Assembly (NCBI RefSeq): GCF_013385425.1
Contig: NZ_JACAQA010000004.1
Span: 132,679 to 196,678 of the forward strand
From: Pseudomonas gingeri
Lineage (GTDB): Bacteria; Pseudomonadota; Gammaproteobacteria; Pseudomonadales; Pseudomonadaceae
Direction of reading: 5' to 3'
Length of the DNA: 64,000 nucleotides
Shown: positions 23,630 through 32,870 of the stretch, piece after piece
Numbering within the stretch: the stretch's first letter is position 1
How the letters are laid out: every line of letters starts with the position of its first letter
Made by a program: the position numbers and the translations under genes
The notes under the pieces: model-generated
What the model was told of the DNA's origin: nothing
Seen by the model: only the letters and a program-made list of their open reading frames with translations
Database searches by the model: none

Positions 23630-23852
23630 GAGGGCCCGGGCCTTGCTCGAGGTGGGCCTGGCTGCAATACCAGTCCTGTTGCACGCTCAGGGCGCGGTCA
23701 CGGGGCAGGTGCACGCCGCAATGGGCGCAACGGACCATGGGCGCGGCTTCCAGTGTGTCTGCCGGGCGGTGGGGGGCGGTGGGCCGATTGAATTTACGCC
23801 AGAACCACACGGCGGCCGCAATCAGTGCAATCCAGAACAGTAGGCGAACCAT
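23619..23852 (-). CDS. PP0621 family small membrane-anchored protein
   Basis: This 77-residue protein has one N-terminal membrane helix (LLFWIALIAAAVWFWRKF). A short linker leads to a small metal-binding-like domain, MVRCAHCGVHLPRD, with further cysteine and histidine in WYCSQAHLEQ. It matches the PP0621 family found upstream of pilS in Pseudomonas. Its function is unknown. It overlaps the pilS start by 11 bases, which suggests co-translation and a possible link to the pilSR system. Confidence 0.8.
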   Translation of the reverse strand: MVRLLFWIALIAAAVWFWRKFNRPTAPHRPADTLEAAPMVRCAHCGVHLPRDRALSVQQDWYCSQAHLEQGPGPRER

Positions 23853-23940
23853 GGCAACCCGCTTATTGGCAAATGATCCGGCAGTTTAGCCAAGGACATG
23901 CCGGGCGCACAGCGCATTTGATGGGGGGCGTGGCGAAGGC

Positions 23941-23970
23941 AAAAAAAAGAGCCCTCAAGGGCTCTTCTCT
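23941..23970 (-). terminator. Terminator for bamD
   Basis: On the minus strand, AAGAGCCC, a TTGA loop and GGGCTCTT are followed by a long T run. It lies 130 bases after the bamD stop, beyond a REP element. Confidence 0.85.
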
Positions 23971-24002
23971 GAGACGCGGTGGAGTAGAGCTAACACCTCA
24001 AG

Positions 24003-24081
24003 CCTGTAGGAGGACGCCGCACCGCCGCGAAGCTTTTGGCGTCCCTGAGGGCCTCTTCGCTGGCAAGCCATGCTCCTACAG
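24003..24081. repeat. REP/REPIN element (CGAAGCTTTTGGC class)
   Basis: Inverted CCTGTAGGAG and CTCCTACAG arms enclose CCGCGAAGCTTTTGGCGT and GAGGGCCTCTTCGCTGG. It lies between bamD and its terminator. It is closely related to the elements at 5111-5203 and 49143-49220. Confidence 0.85.
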
Positions 24082-24098
24082 AGAGCGTGTTCGTTGAC

Positions 24099-25121
24099 TC
24101 AGTCGAAGACGCCAAAGGTCATGTAGCTGAACCAGGAGCGGTTGCTGCTGCCTTTGCTGCCTTCGGCCTCGTGTTGCTCTTCCTGGGCCGCATCGCCGCC
24201 TTCCGGCTTCAGGTCCGACGGAATCGAATCCTTGGCGTCCTGGAACTGCTTGACCACGTCCTGGTTGGCGCGGGTTTCGCCCGGCGGCAGCGGTGGACGG
24301 GATTCGATCAGGCCCAGGGTGACCTTGCTCATCCACGAACGGTTGTCCGCCTCGGCGACCCGTGGCACGAACTGACCGTCCACCAGCGTCGGATGGTTCG
24401 GGTAGTTGGTTTTCAGCACTTCGAGGCTCGAAGCCGCCAGTTCGTCCAGGTGCAGACGCTGGTACGACTCGACCATCACCGCCAGGCCGTCACCGACCGA
24501 AGGGGTTTCCTGGAAGTTTTCCACGACATAACGACCGCGGTTGGCGGCGGCGACATAGGCCTGACGGGTCAGGTAGTAGTCGGCCACGTGGATCTCGTAG
24601 GCCGCCAGCAGGTTGCGCAGGTAGATCATGCGCTGCTTGGCGTCCGGCGCGTAGCGGCTGTTCGGGTAGCGGCTGGTGAGCTGGGCGAACTCGTTGTAGG
24701 AGTCACGGGCCGCGCCCGGGTCACGCTTGGTCATGTCCAGCGGCAGGAAGCGCGACAGCAGGCCGACGTCCTGGTCGAACGAGGTCAGGCCCTTGAGGTA
24801 GTAGGCGTAGTCCACGTTCGGATGTTGCGGGTGCAGGCGAATGAAACGCTCGGCGGCCGACTTGGCAGCCTCAGGTTCGCCATTCTTGTAGTTGGCATAG
24901 ATCAGTTCGAGCTGGGCCTGGTCGGCGTAGCGACCGAACGGATAACGCGACTCCAGAGCCTTGAGCTTGGCGGTGGCGCTGGTATAGCTGTGGTTGTCCA
25001 GGTCGGCCTGCGCCTGCTGGTACAGCTCGACTTCGCTCAAGTTTTCGTCGACGACTTCCTTCGACGAGCAAGCAGCAGTCAGTGCGAGGATGGCGATCAG
25101 CAGCAGGTGTCTCACTTGCAT
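24099..25121 (-). CDS. bamD: Outer membrane assembly lipoprotein BamD
   Basis: This 340-residue lipoprotein is an essential part of the BAM complex that inserts beta-barrel proteins into the outer membrane. The lipoprotein signal [18 protein letters not shown] ends in cysteine 18. TPR repeats follow, with [19 protein letters not shown] and the conserved [16 protein letters not shown]-terminal extension of about 80 residues after the TPR core is low in complexity and charged, as in Pseudomonas homologues. The start at 25121 is set by the signal peptide. It is divergent from rluD. Confidence 0.94.
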   Translation of the reverse strand: MQVRHLLLIAILALTAACSSKEVVDENLSEVELYQQAQADLDNHSYTSATAKLKALESRYPFGRYADQAQLELIYANYKNGEPEAAKSAAERFIRLHPQHPNVDYAYYLKGLTSFDQDVGLLSRFLPLDMTKRDPGAARDSYNEFAQLTSRYPNSRYAPDAKQRMIYLRNLLAAYEIHVADYYLTRQAYVAAANRGRYVVENFQETPSVGDGLAVMVESYQRLHLDELAASSLEVLKTNYPNHPTLVDGQFVPRVAEADNRSWMSKVTLGLIESRPPLPPGETRANQDVVKQFQDAKDSIPSDLKPEGGDAAQEEQHEAEGSKGSSNRSWFSYMTFGVFD

Positions 25122-25271
25122 GGCGGCTTGCGTCCCTATGACGGCCGCTGTCTTGGGCGGGGCCGTCCTGTTATGATGAGTGCCCCGTTGATAGCCTCGG
25201 GGCAAAAGACGCCGTATTTAACCACAAGCGCGCAGCCGAAACCAAAGGCTGTGCCGACGCCTAGTCCGAGC

Positions 25272-26234
25272 ATGTCCGATAAAATTGAACTTCGCGCAGA
25301 GGTGCCGTCCGAACTGGGCGGCCAACGCCTCGATCAAGTCGCCGCCCAACTCTTCGCTGAGCACTCACGCTCGCGCCTTTCCGCCTGGATCAAAGACGGC
25401 CGCCTGACTGTGGATGGCGCGGTTATCCGCCCACGAGACATTGTCCATGGTGGCGCTGTCCTTGAACTGATTGCCGAGCAGGAAGCTCAGGGTGAGTGGA
25501 TCGCCCAAGACATCGAACTCGATATCGTCTATGAAGACGACGACATCCTGGTGATCAACAAGCCTGCGGGCCTGGTGGTGCATCCGGCCGCCGGTCACGC
25601 CGATGGCACCTTGCTCAACGCCTTGCTGCACCACGTGCCGGACATTATCAATGTGCCGCGCGCGGGCATCGTGCACCGCCTGGACAAGGACACCACCGGT
25701 CTGATGGTGGTCGCCAAGACCATCCAGGCCCAGACGCAGCTGGTCACGCAATTGCAGAGCCGCAGCGTCAGCCGGATCTACGAATGCATCGTGATCGGCG
25801 TGGTCACCGCCGGCGGCAAGATCAATGCGCCCATCGGTCGCCACGGCCAGCAGCGCCAGCGCATGGCGGTGATGGAAGGCGGCAAGCAGGCGGTGAGTCA
25901 CTACCGTGTGCTGGAACGCTTCCGTTCCCACACCCATGTCCGGGTCAAGCTGGAAACCGGTCGTACCCACCAGATTCGCGTGCACATGGCCCACATCAAC
26001 TTTCCGTTGGTCGGCGATCCTGCCTACGGCGGTCGCTTCCGTATTCCGCCGGCGGCCAGCGTGACCATGGTCGAGTCGCTGAAAAACTTCCCGCGCCAGG
26101 CCCTGCACGCACGTTTCCTCGAGTTGGATCATCCGACCAGCGGTAAGCGTATGAGCTGGGAGTCGCCACTGCCGGACGATTTCGTCTGGTTGTTGACGTT
26201 GCTCAAGCAGGACCGCGAGGCGTTCATCGGGTGA
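25272..26234 (+). CDS. rluD: 23S rRNA pseudouridine synthase RluD
   Basis: This 320-residue enzyme makes the conserved pseudouridines in helix 69 of 23S rRNA (1911, 1915, 1917 in E. coli numbering). An N-terminal S4 RNA-binding domain (about 15-75) precedes the catalytic domain with HRLDKDTTGLM, which holds the active aspartate. It is divergent from bamD, a conserved pairing. The stop overlaps the GTG start of pgeF by four bases. The start at 25272 replaces a spurious long upstream frame that overlaps bamD on the other strand. Confidence 0.95.
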   Translation: MSDKIELRAEVPSELGGQRLDQVAAQLFAEHSRSRLSAWIKDGRLTVDGAVIRPRDIVHGGAVLELIAEQEAQGEWIAQDIELDIVYEDDDILVINKPAGLVVHPAAGHADGTLLNALLHHVPDIINVPRAGIVHRLDKDTTGLMVVAKTIQAQTQLVTQLQSRSVSRIYECIVIGVVTAGGKINAPIGRHGQQRQRMAVMEGGKQAVSHYRVLERFRSHTHVRVKLETGRTHQIRVHMAHINFPLVGDPAYGGRFRIPPAASVTMVESLKNFPRQALHARFLELDHPTSGKRMSWESPLPDDFVWLLTLLKQDREAFIG

Positions 26235-26956
26235 GTGACTTCCTGATTCCCGACTGGCCTGCGCCGGCGCGGGTCAGGACCTGCGTGACCACGCGGGCGG
26301 GCGGCGTCAGCCTGGCGCCGTTCGACAGTCTCAACCTCGGTGATCATGTCGACGACGATCCCCTTGCCGTCACGGAAAACCGCCGTCGCCTCACCGATAC
26401 CTTTGCTATTCAGCCCGCCTGGCTGCGCCAGGTGCACGGTGTCGGGGTGGTCGAGGCCGATCCGACGCTGACCGTCGAAGCCGACGGCAGTTGGACGAGT
26501 ACGCCGGGCATTGCCTGCACCTCGATGACCGCCGATTGTCTGCCGGTGTTGTTTTGCGACCGTGCCGGCACCCGCGTAGCCGCTGCCCATGCCGGTTGGC
26601 GCGGGTTGGCCGCAGGCGTGCTGGAAGCCGCGGTCGATCGACTGGACGTGCCGGCGTCGCAAATCCTCGTCTGGCTCGGCCCGGCCATCGGCCCCGGTGC
26701 CTTCGAAGTGGGGGCGGAAGTGCGCGAAGCCTTTCTCTCTACGCATCCTGAAACAATCGAAGCCTTTGTCCCCAGCGTCAATGCCGGACGCTTCATGGCC
26801 GATATTTATGCCCTGGCGCGCCTGCGTCTGGCCGCCCGCGGAATCACCGCCGTCCATGGTGGCGGGCTGTGTACGGTCAGCGACCCGCGCTTTTTCTCCT
26901 ACCGGCGCAGTCCGCGTACCGGTCGCTTCGCCTCCCTGATCTGGCTGGAAGACTAG
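26231..26956 (+). CDS. pgeF: Peptidoglycan editing factor PgeF (laccase-domain, YfiH family)
   Basis: This 241-residue protein of the multicopper-polyphenol oxidase/YfiH family has been described as a peptidoglycan editing factor and as a purine nucleoside phosphorylase-like enzyme. The metal-site residues are visible in ADCLPVLFCD and AAAHAGWRGL, with a late conserved cysteine/histidine region (VHGGGLCTVSD). It starts with GTG inside the rluD stop (GTGA), so it is translationally coupled to rluD. Confidence 0.92.
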   Translation: MSDFLIPDWPAPARVRTCVTTRAGGVSLAPFDSLNLGDHVDDDPLAVTENRRRLTDTFAIQPAWLRQVHGVGVVEADPTLTVEADGSWTSTPGIACTSMTADCLPVLFCDRAGTRVAAAHAGWRGLAAGVLEAAVDRLDVPASQILVWLGPAIGPGAFEVGAEVREAFLSTHPETIEAFVPSVNAGRFMADIYALARLRLAARGITAVHGGGLCTVSDPRFFSYRRSPRTGRFASLIWLED

Positions 26957-26986
26957 ACTCTTCTGATCTTCGTCAAGCTTGTGACG

Positions 26987-27012
26987 CTTGAATCTCTCAG
27001 AATAGGCCGCAT
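26987..27012 (+). promoter_or_regulatory. Candidate sigma-32 heat-shock promoter for clpB
   Basis: CTTGAA at 26987-26992 and CCGCAT at 27007-27012 are separated by 14 bases. This resembles the sigma-32 pattern (CTTGAA, 13-15 bases, CCCCAT). It lies about 75 bases before clpB, a classic sigma-32 target. Confidence 0.6.
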
Positions 27013-27086
27013 CTACTGAGGCATCTGGCAGGTTTCTTTATTCAGGTGCGTCCTTTGCTCCGGCCTGCTCCAAAGGAAGGTGACTC

Positions 27087-29651
27087 ATGCGTATAGATCG
27101 TTTAACCAGCAAATTGCAGTTGGCGTTGTCAGACGCCCAATCCCTGGCGGTCGGCCACGATCATCCGGCCATCGAGCCTGCGCACTTGATGCAGGCGCTG
27201 CTGGAACAGCAGGGCGGCTCGATCAAACCCCTGCTGTTGCAGGTCGGTTTCGACATCAACAGCCTGCGCAAGGAATTGAGCAAAGAGCTCGATCAATTGC
27301 CGAAAATCCAGAATCCCACCGGCGACGTGAACATGTCCCAGGATCTGGCGCGCCTGCTCAACCAGGCCGATCGCCTGGCCCAGCAGAAGGGCGACCAATT
27401 CATTTCCAGCGAGCTGGTGCTGCTCGCCGCCATGGACGAGAACAGCAAGCTGGGCAAGTTGCTGCTCGGCCAGGGTGTGAGCAAGAAGGCCCTGGAGAAT
27501 GCCATCAACAACCTGCGCGGCGGCGAGGCGGTCAATGACCCCAACGCCGAGGGCGCGCGCCAGGCCCTGGACAAGTACACCGTCGACCTGACCAAGCGTG
27601 CCGAAGAAGGCAAGCTCGACCCGGTGATCGGCCGTGACGACGAGATCCGTCGCACGATCCAGGTGCTGCAACGGCGGACCAAGAACAACCCGGTGCTGAT
27701 CGGCGAGCCCGGCGTGGGCAAGACCGCCATTGCCGAGGGCCTGGCCCAGCGCATCATCAATGGCGAGGTGCCGGATGGCCTGAAGGGCAAGCGCCTGCTG
27801 TCCCTGGACATGGGCGCGCTGATTGCCGGCGCCAAGTACCGCGGCGAGTTCGAAGAGCGCCTGAAGTCGCTGCTCAACGAACTGTCGAAGCAGGAAGGGC
27901 AGATCATTCTGTTTATCGACGAACTGCACACCATGGTCGGCGCCGGCAAGGGCGAAGGCTCGATGGATGCGGGCAACATGCTCAAGCCGGCCTTGGCCCG
28001 TGGCGAGCTGCATTGCGTCGGGGCGACCACGCTCAATGAATATCGCCAATATATAGAGAAGGATGCGGCCCTTGAGCGGCGCTTCCAGAAGGTACTGGTG
28101 GACGAGCCGAGCGAGGAGGACACCATTGCCATCCTCCGTGGCCTGAAAGAGCGTTACGAAGTGCACCACAAGGTGGCGATCACCGACGGTGCGATTATCG
28201 CGGCGGCCAAGCTCAGTCATCGTTATATCACCGACCGCCAGTTGCCGGACAAGGCCATCGACCTGATCGACGAGGCCGCCAGCCGTATCCGCATGGAGAT
28301 CGACTCCAAGCCGGAAGTGCTGGACCGTCTGGAGCGTCGCCTGATCCAGCTCAAGGTCGAATCCCAGGCACTGAAGAAAGAAGACGACGAAGCGGCAAAA
28401 AAACGCCTGGAAAAACTCCAGGAAGAAATTGTCCGCCTGGAACGCGAGTACGCCGACCTGGAAGAGGTCTGGACTTCGGAAAAAGCCGAAGTGCAGGGCT
28501 CGGCGCAGATCCAGCAGAAAATCGAGCAGTCGCGCCAGGAATTGGAAACGGCACGCCGTAAAGGCGATCTCAACCGTATGGCGGAGCTGCAATATGGCGT
28601 GATTCCGGATCTGGAGCGCAGCCTGCAGATGGTCGACCAGCACGGCAAGAGCGAGAACCAGCTGCTGCGCAGCAAGGTGACCGAAGAGGAAATCGCCGAA
28701 GTGGTGTCGAAGTGGACCGGTATCCCGGTGTCCAAGATGCTCGAAGGCGAGCGCGACAAGCTGTTGAAGATGGAAAGCCTGCTGCACCAGCGCGTGATCG
28801 GCCAGAACGAGGCGGTGGTGGCGGTGGCCAACGCGGTACGCCGTTCCCGGGCCGGCTTGTCCGATCCGAACCGTCCGAGCGGCTCCTTCATGTTCCTCGG
28901 CCCGACCGGGGTGGGCAAGACCGAGCTGTGCAAGGCCCTGGCCGAATTCCTTTTCGATACCGAAGAGGCCATGGTGCGCATCGATATGTCGGAGTTCATG
29001 GAGAAACACTCCGTGGCGCGCCTGATCGGGGCGCCACCGGGCTATGTGGGCTATGAGGAAGGCGGTTACCTGACCGAGGCCGTACGGCGCAAGCCTTACT
29101 CGGTGATCCTGCTGGACGAGGTCGAGAAGGCCCACCCGGATGTGTTCAACATCCTGCTGCAGGTGCTGGAAGACGGTCGCCTGACCGATAGCCATGGTCG
29201 TACGGTGGACTTCCGCAATACCGTGATCGTGATGACCTCCAACCTGGGCTCGGCGCAGATCCAGGAGTTGGTGGGGGATCGCGAGGCGCAGCGGGCAGCG
29301 GTCATGGATGCGGTGAGTACGCATTTCCGGCCGGAGTTCATCAACCGGATCGACGAGGTGGTGATTTTCGAGCCTTTGGCCCGGGATCAGATCGCCGGTA
29401 TCACCGAGATCCAGTTGGGTCGCCTGCGCAGTCGCCTGGTGGAGCGCGAGCTGAAGCTGGAACTGAGCAGCGAGGCCTTGGACAAGTTGATCGCGGTGGG
29501 CTACGACCCGGTCTATGGCGCGCGGCCGCTCAAGCGTGCGATCCAGCGCTGGATCGAGAACCCGTTGGCGCAGTTGATCCTGTCGGGGCGGTTCCTGCCG
29601 GGAACGAGCGTGACGGCCTCGGTGGTCAACGACGAGATCGTGTTTGCCTGA
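27087..29651 (+). CDS. clpB: ATP-dependent chaperone ClpB (disaggregase)
   Basis: This 854-residue AAA+ unfoldase rescues aggregated proteins with DnaK. It has an N-terminal Clp repeat domain (about 1-145), NBD1 with GEPGVGKTA near 205-213 and NBD2 with GPTGVGKTE near 605-613. Between them is the long charged coiled coil (about 410-520) that distinguishes ClpB from other Clp ATPases. It appears monocistronic, with a sigma-32-like promoter upstream and a REP element downstream. Confidence 0.97.
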   Translation: MRIDRLTSKLQLALSDAQSLAVGHDHPAIEPAHLMQALLEQQGGSIKPLLLQVGFDINSLRKELSKELDQLPKIQNPTGDVNMSQDLARLLNQADRLAQQKGDQFISSELVLLAAMDENSKLGKLLLGQGVSKKALENAINNLRGGEAVNDPNAEGARQALDKYTVDLTKRAEEGKLDPVIGRDDEIRRTIQVLQRRTKNNPVLIGEPGVGKTAIAEGLAQRIINGEVPDGLKGKRLLSLDMGALIAGAKYRGEFEERLKSLLNELSKQEGQIILFIDELHTMVGAGKGEGSMDAGNMLKPALARGELHCVGATTLNEYRQYIEKDAALERRFQKVLVDEPSEEDTIAILRGLKERYEVHHKVAITDGAIIAAAKLSHRYITDRQLPDKAIDLIDEAASRIRMEIDSKPEVLDRLERRLIQLKVESQALKKEDDEAAKKRLEKLQEEIVRLEREYADLEEVWTSEKAEVQGSAQIQQKIEQSRQELETARRKGDLNRMAELQYGVIPDLERSLQMVDQHGKSENQLLRSKVTEEEIAEVVSKWTGIPVSKMLEGERDKLLKMESLLHQRVIGQNEAVVAVANAVRRSRAGLSDPNRPSGSFMFLGPTGVGKTELCKALAEFLFDTEEAMVRIDMSEFMEKHSVARLIGAPPGYVGYEEGGYLTEAVRRKPYSVILLDEVEKAHPDVFNILLQVLEDGRLTDSHGRTVDFRNTVIVMTSNLGSAQIQELVGDREAQRAAVMDAVSTHFRPEFINRIDEVVIFEPLARDQIAGITEIQLGRLRSRLVERELKLELSSEALDKLIAVGYDPVYGARPLKRAIQRWIENPLAQLILSGRFLPGTSVTASVVNDEIVFA

Positions 29652-29666
29652 GTACCCGGGATCACC

Positions 29667-29753
29667 CTTGTAGGAGCCGGCTTGCCGGCGATGGCGTCCG
29701 CAAGGTCGATGCAAGGCTTGCTGGCCTCATCGTCGGCAAGCCGGCTCCTACAC
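29667..29753. repeat. REP/REPIN element (GTAGGAGCCGGCTTGCCGGCGA class)
   Basis: Inverted arms GTAGGAGCCGGCTTGCCGGC and its near-complement ending GCCGGCTCCTAC flank about 45 bases with a further internal CAAGGCTTGCTGGCC. It lies 15 bases after the clpB stop. The arm sequence resembles the pair at 59243-59332. Confidence 0.85.
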
Positions 29754-29911
29754 AGTGTATTGCGATTTCGCAGGTTTTTTTCGATAGGGCGTTGAACTCA
29801 GGGGCAAAGGCTTGTAAAGTGCGCCCCGCAGTACGTCACCCCTCGGATTTCTCCCACAAGGGAAGTTCGAAAAAAGATTGCAAATCATTGTCTTGAAAGC
29901 AATTTAAGGGG
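29754..29911. other. Gene-free stretch between the REP element and the tRNA promoter
   Basis: I find no coding frame, hairpin or known site here. It is more A/T rich than its neighbours towards the tRNA promoter. Confidence 0.6.
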
Positions 29912-29939
29912 TTGACAGAGGTTTTCAGAGTTGTAGAAT
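29912..29939 (+). promoter_or_regulatory. Promoter of the tRNA cluster
   Basis: A perfect -35 TTGACA (29912-29917) and a -10 TAGAAT (29934-29939) are 16 bases apart. A GC-rich AGCGCGCC discriminator follows, which is typical of stringently controlled stable RNA promoters. The first tRNA starts about 95 bases downstream. Confidence 0.8.
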
Positions 29940-30040
29940 AGCGCGCCTCAGACAAGCGAACGCAGCGATGCAAAAGCCTGGTTGAGGAAGCTTTCAGCGA
30001 TGGAAGTCTGCGGTAAGAGTTGTAACTTGAAATATGTAGT

Positions 30041-30116
30041 TCCGTGATAGCTCAGTCGGTAGAGCAAATGACTGTTAATCATTGGGTCCCAGGTTCGAGT
30101 CCTGGTCACGGAGCCA
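30041..30116 (+). tRNA. tRNA-Asn (anticodon GTT)
   Basis: The 76-base cloverleaf has acceptor TCCGTGA/TCACGGA, anticodon loop CTGTTAA, T arm CAGGTTCGAGTCCTG and an encoded CCA end. It is the first gene of the tRNA cluster. Confidence 0.97.
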
Positions 30117-30125
30117 ATTTCAAAT

Positions 30126-30202
30126 CGGGGTATAGCGCAGTCCGGTAGCGCGCCTGCTTTGGGAGCAGGATGTCAGGAGTTCGAATCCCCTTACCCCGAC
30201 CA
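30126..30202 (+). tRNA. tRNA-Pro (anticodon TGG), copy 1
   Basis: The 77-base cloverleaf has acceptor CGGGGTA/TACCCCG, anticodon stem-loop CCTGCTTTGGGAGCAGG and an encoded CCA. It appears identical to the copy at 30377-30453. Confidence 0.97.
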
Positions 30203-30207
30203 TTTTT

Positions 30208-30283
30208 GGGTCGTTAGCTCAGTTGGTAGAGCAGTTGGCTTTTAACCAATTGGTCGTAGGTTCGAATCCCACACGACCCACCA
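30208..30283 (+). tRNA. tRNA-Lys (anticodon TTT)
   Basis: The 76-base cloverleaf has acceptor GGGTCGT/ACGACCC, anticodon loop CTTTTAA and an encoded CCA. It follows tRNA-Pro copy 1 after five bases. Confidence 0.97.
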
Positions 30284-30345
30284 TTTTTGAAACCAGTTCG
30301 CTGGGATTGAATCTTAAGATCAGAGGCCAAAAGCGCTGATCGCAG

Positions 30346-30374
30346 AAGGCGCCTTTAACGGGTGCCTTTTTTTT
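30346..30374 (+). terminator. Terminator-like hairpin between tRNA-Lys and the second tRNA-Pro
   Basis: AAGGCGCC and GGTGCCTT pair, with one G:U wobble, around TTTAACG. A run of eight T ends two bases before the second tRNA-Pro. This looks like the original end of the transcript. Confidence 0.7.
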
Positions 30375-30376
30375 AC

Positions 30377-30453
30377 CGGGGTATAGCGCAGTCCGGTAGC
30401 GCGCCTGCTTTGGGAGCAGGATGTCAGGAGTTCGAATCCCCTTACCCCGACCA
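30377..30453 (+). tRNA. tRNA-Pro (anticodon TGG), copy 2
   Basis: Its 77 bases appear identical to copy 1, including CCA. No separate promoter is visible in the 93 bases after tRNA-Lys, and it begins directly after a terminator-like T run. Expression would need read-through or an unseen promoter. Confidence 0.95.
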
Positions 30454-30460
30454 TCTTCAG

Positions 30461-30491
30461 AAAAAAAGCACTCGCAAGGGTGCTTTTTTTT
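30461..30491 (+). terminator. Terminator after the tRNA cluster
   Basis: AAAAAAAGCAC and GTGCTTTTTTTT form a stem around TCGCAAGG, eight bases after the last tRNA. Confidence 0.85.
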
Positions 30492-30527
30492 GCCTGTATT
30501 TTACTCAAGGCTTTTGATCGCCCTGGA

Positions 30528-30627
30528 CTGTAGGAGCGAGCTTGCTCGCGATGGGCTCAAGAGCGCCGCGTGTACCGGCTAAACACGCGTTATCGTTCAC
30601 GACCATCGCGAGCAAGCTCGCTCCTGC
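30528..30627. repeat. REP/REPIN element (GTAGGAGCGAGCTTGCTCGCGA class)
   Basis: Arms CTGTAGGAGCGAGCTTGCTC and its inverted partner ending GAGCAAGCTCGCTCCTGC enclose about 50 bases. It lies between the tRNA terminator and the end of ndh. It is a different arm sequence from the other REP elements in the window. Confidence 0.85.
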
Positions 30628-30641
30628 TATGGCACCCGCTA

Positions 30642-31940
30642 TCAGTGCAACTTCAACCGTGGGTCGGTCCCGCGTCCGATCCGACTGCCCAGCATCAGCA
30701 TCAGGGTGCGGAAGGTGCCATACAGCGCCATCTGGTGCATCCGGTACAGCGACACATAGAACATCCGCGCCAGCCAGCCTTCCAGCATCACGCTACCGGT
30801 CAGGTTACCCATCAGGTTGCCGACGGCGGAAAACCGCGACAGCGAAATCAGCGAGCCGTAGTCGGTATAGCGATACTCCGGCAAGGTCTTGCCTTCGATA
30901 CGTAGTTTCAGCGACTTGGCCAGCAATGACGCCTGCTGGTGGGCCGCCTGTGCCCGTGGCGGTACATTGCGGTCGGTCCCCGCCTGCGGACAGGCCGCGC
31001 AATCACCGAAGGCAAAGATATTCTCGTCGCGGGTGGTCTGCAGCGTCGGCAGCACCTGGAGCTGATTGATCCGGTTGGTTTCCAGGCCATCGATGTCCTT
31101 GAGAAAGCCCGGTGCGCGAATCCCTGCCGCCCAGACCTTGAGGCTCGCCGCAATCACCTGGCCGTCGGCGGTCACCAGGTTGTCCGCGGTCACTTCACTC
31201 ACGGCCGCATTGGTCATGACCCGCACCCCGAGTTTTTCCAGGGTCTTGTGCACCGGTCCGCCGATACGCTCCGGCAAGGCCGGCAACACCCGAGGACCGG
31301 CCTCGATCAGGGTGATATGCATGTTTTCCGGTTTGATCCGGTCCAGGCCATAGGCCGCCAGCTCGTGAGCGGCGTTATGCAGCTCCGCCGCCAGTTCCAC
31401 GCCCGTGGCACCGGCGCCGACAATCGCCACGCTGATCTGCTCGACCGTATCGGTCTGTCCGGCATGGGCGCGCAGGTAGTGGTTGAGCAATTGCTGGTGG
31501 AAACGTTCGGCCTGTTTGCGGGTGTCGAGGAACAGGCAATGTTGCGCCGCGCCCTCGGTGCCGAAATCGTTGGTGGTGCTGCCCACCGCGATCACCAGCG
31601 AGTCGTAGCCCAGTTCCCGGGCAGGTAGCAGCTCTACGCCGTGTTCGTCATAGGTGGCGGCCAGCTGGATTTTTTTCTGCTCGCGGTCGAGCCCGCTCAT
31701 GCGCCCCAGCTGGAACTCGAAGTGGTTCCATTTCGCCTGGGCGACATAGTTGAGCTCGTCGGCCGAAGAGTTGAGGGAACCGGCCGCCACTTCATGCAGC
31801 AGGGGTTTCCAGATATGGGTCAGGTTCGCGTCGACCAGCATGACGCTGGCAATGCCGCGTCTGCCCAGGGTCTTACCCAGGCGGGTCGCCAGTTCCAGGC
31901 CGCCGGCGCCGCCGCCGACGATCACGATACGATGGTTCAT
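30642..31940 (-). CDS. ndh: Type II NADH:quinone oxidoreductase (NDH-2)
   Basis: This 432-residue membrane-associated flavoprotein passes electrons from NADH to quinone without pumping protons. It has the FAD Rossmann motif VGGGAGGLELATRLG near residues 7-21. The second nucleotide-binding motif VGAGATGVELAAELH lies near 165-179. FAFGDCAACPQAG is the FAD-proximal C-terminal block. The start at 31940 gives MNHRIVIVGGG; an ATG five codons upstream is less likely. A DUF3094 gene precedes it on the same strand. Confidence 0.93.
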   Translation of the reverse strand: MNHRIVIVGGGAGGLELATRLGKTLGRRGIASVMLVDANLTHIWKPLLHEVAAGSLNSSADELNYVAQAKWNHFEFQLGRMSGLDREQKKIQLAATYDEHGVELLPARELGYDSLVIAVGSTTNDFGTEGAAQHCLFLDTRKQAERFHQQLLNHYLRAHAGQTDTVEQISVAIVGAGATGVELAAELHNAAHELAAYGLDRIKPENMHITLIEAGPRVLPALPERIGGPVHKTLEKLGVRVMTNAAVSEVTADNLVTADGQVIAASLKVWAAGIRAPGFLKDIDGLETNRINQLQVLPTLQTTRDENIFAFGDCAACPQAGTDRNVPPRAQAAHQQASLLAKSLKLRIEGKTLPEYRYTDYGSLISLSRFSAVGNLMGNLTGSVMLEGWLARMFYVSLYRMHQMALYGTFRTLMLMLGSRIGRGTDPRLKLH

Positions 31941-32003
31941 GGGGATATCTCGCAAGGCTAAAGGAAATCTGTGCCTGCGTTATCCGGGCGAGCGCGAGGC
32001 AGC

Positions 32004-32177
32004 TCATAGCACCAGGTAACTCAGGAAGCGGCTCAACAGGCCCAGGCCGATGACCACGGCGAGCACCACCACCAGGAGCATCCACGGCCGAAAGGGCCGG
32101 CGCTCGACTTGGTGTTGGGGAAGCTGCAGATACTGATCGACATGCTGCTGGTCGTCGGGGTTCAGGCGGCTGGTCAT
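32004..32177 (-). CDS. DUF3094-like small membrane protein
   Basis: This 57-residue gene starts MTSRLNPDDQQHVDQYL and has one C-terminal membrane helix (MLLVVVLAVVIGLGLLSRF). Its soluble N-terminus is polar with a basic ERRPFRP before the helix. It fits the small DUF3094 family of Pseudomonas and relatives; function unknown. It lies 63 bases upstream of ndh on the same strand and may be co-transcribed with it. Confidence 0.75.
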   Translation of the reverse strand: MTSRLNPDDQQHVDQYLQLPQHQVERRPFRPWMLLVVVLAVVIGLGLLSRFLSYLVL

Positions 32178-32243
32178 GGGAGCCTCGTCAGGTAGACGTC
32201 ACTAAGGTGCTTTGTATCACTGGTACAGTGATTACGCCATGGC

Positions 32244-32870
32244 TTACAAACTGATGCCGACGTCGAAAACAATGCTGCGCCCCAGATTGCCCCGCAGGAA
32301 GTCCGGGGCATCGGGGTGGGCGAACAGCACCCGGGCGAAGGTCGGCCCCACCAGCGACAGCGAGCGCCAGCCCTGGCGCAGGTATTCGGTCGGCGGCGGG
32401 AAGTGGCTGTTGAGATCGAGCACTTCGCGCTTGAGACTGGCGAAGGCGATGATGTCCAGCTCACCCAGGTCCAGCCCGCGCTCCTTGTAATTGTGGGCTT
32501 TCTTGCGCAGGGTCGGGGCCAGCCGCTGCAACAACTCGGAGGCGGGAATGCGCCTGGGCTTGGCTTCGCGGCGCACCAGCTGGCTCAGGGAAAAGGCGCT
32601 GCGCCGGCGCTGCAACTCTTCGCGCCACTCATCGTTCAGCCGCCGGCCTTCGTCGAGGACGAAAAACACCTCGAAGCAGGCATCGCGAAACAGCACGTCC
32701 GGCGGCTCTTGGGCGGGGTGGAAGTCTTCGGCGCGATAGGGAATGTTCAGTCCTTGCAGCAGGCGCTGGCAGACCCAACGCTCACGCTCCCATTTGCGGG
32801 CATTGGAAAGAAAGGTGTTGGCTTGCTCCGCCTGGATGGTCAGCAAGCGTAAAAAATCCGAGTCGTCCAT
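32244..32870 (-). CDS. DUF1780 family protein
   Basis: This 208-residue soluble protein matches the DUF1780 family, with an unknown role. Visible features are a helical N-terminus (FLRLLTIQAEQANTFLSNARKWERERWVC) and a conserved core including EPPDVLFRDACFEVFFVLDEGRRLNDEWR. The EPPDVLF/FEVF pattern recalls nuclease-like folds, but no catalytic triad can be assigned here. It precedes the DUF3094 and ndh genes on the minus strand. Confidence 0.8.
   Translation of the reverse strand: MDDSDFLRLLTIQAEQANTFLSNARKWERERWVCQRLLQGLNIPYRAEDFHPAQEPPDVLFRDACFEVFFVLDEGRRLNDEWREELQRRRSAFSLSQLVRREAKPRRIPASELLQRLAPTLRKKAHNYKERGLDLGELDIIAFASLKREVLDLNSHFPPPTEYLRQGWRSLSLVGPTFARVLFAHPDAPDFLRGNLGRSIVFDVGISL

Noticed and set aside
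24034..26234. A plus-strand frame of 732 residues covering bamD antisense and rluD
   Set aside because: Only the rluD part from 25272 is real; the upstream part is a shadow of bamD on the other strand.
30320..30508. A 62-residue minus-strand frame across the second tRNA-Pro
   Set aside because: It is antisense to a tRNA and its terminators, a well-known false gene type.
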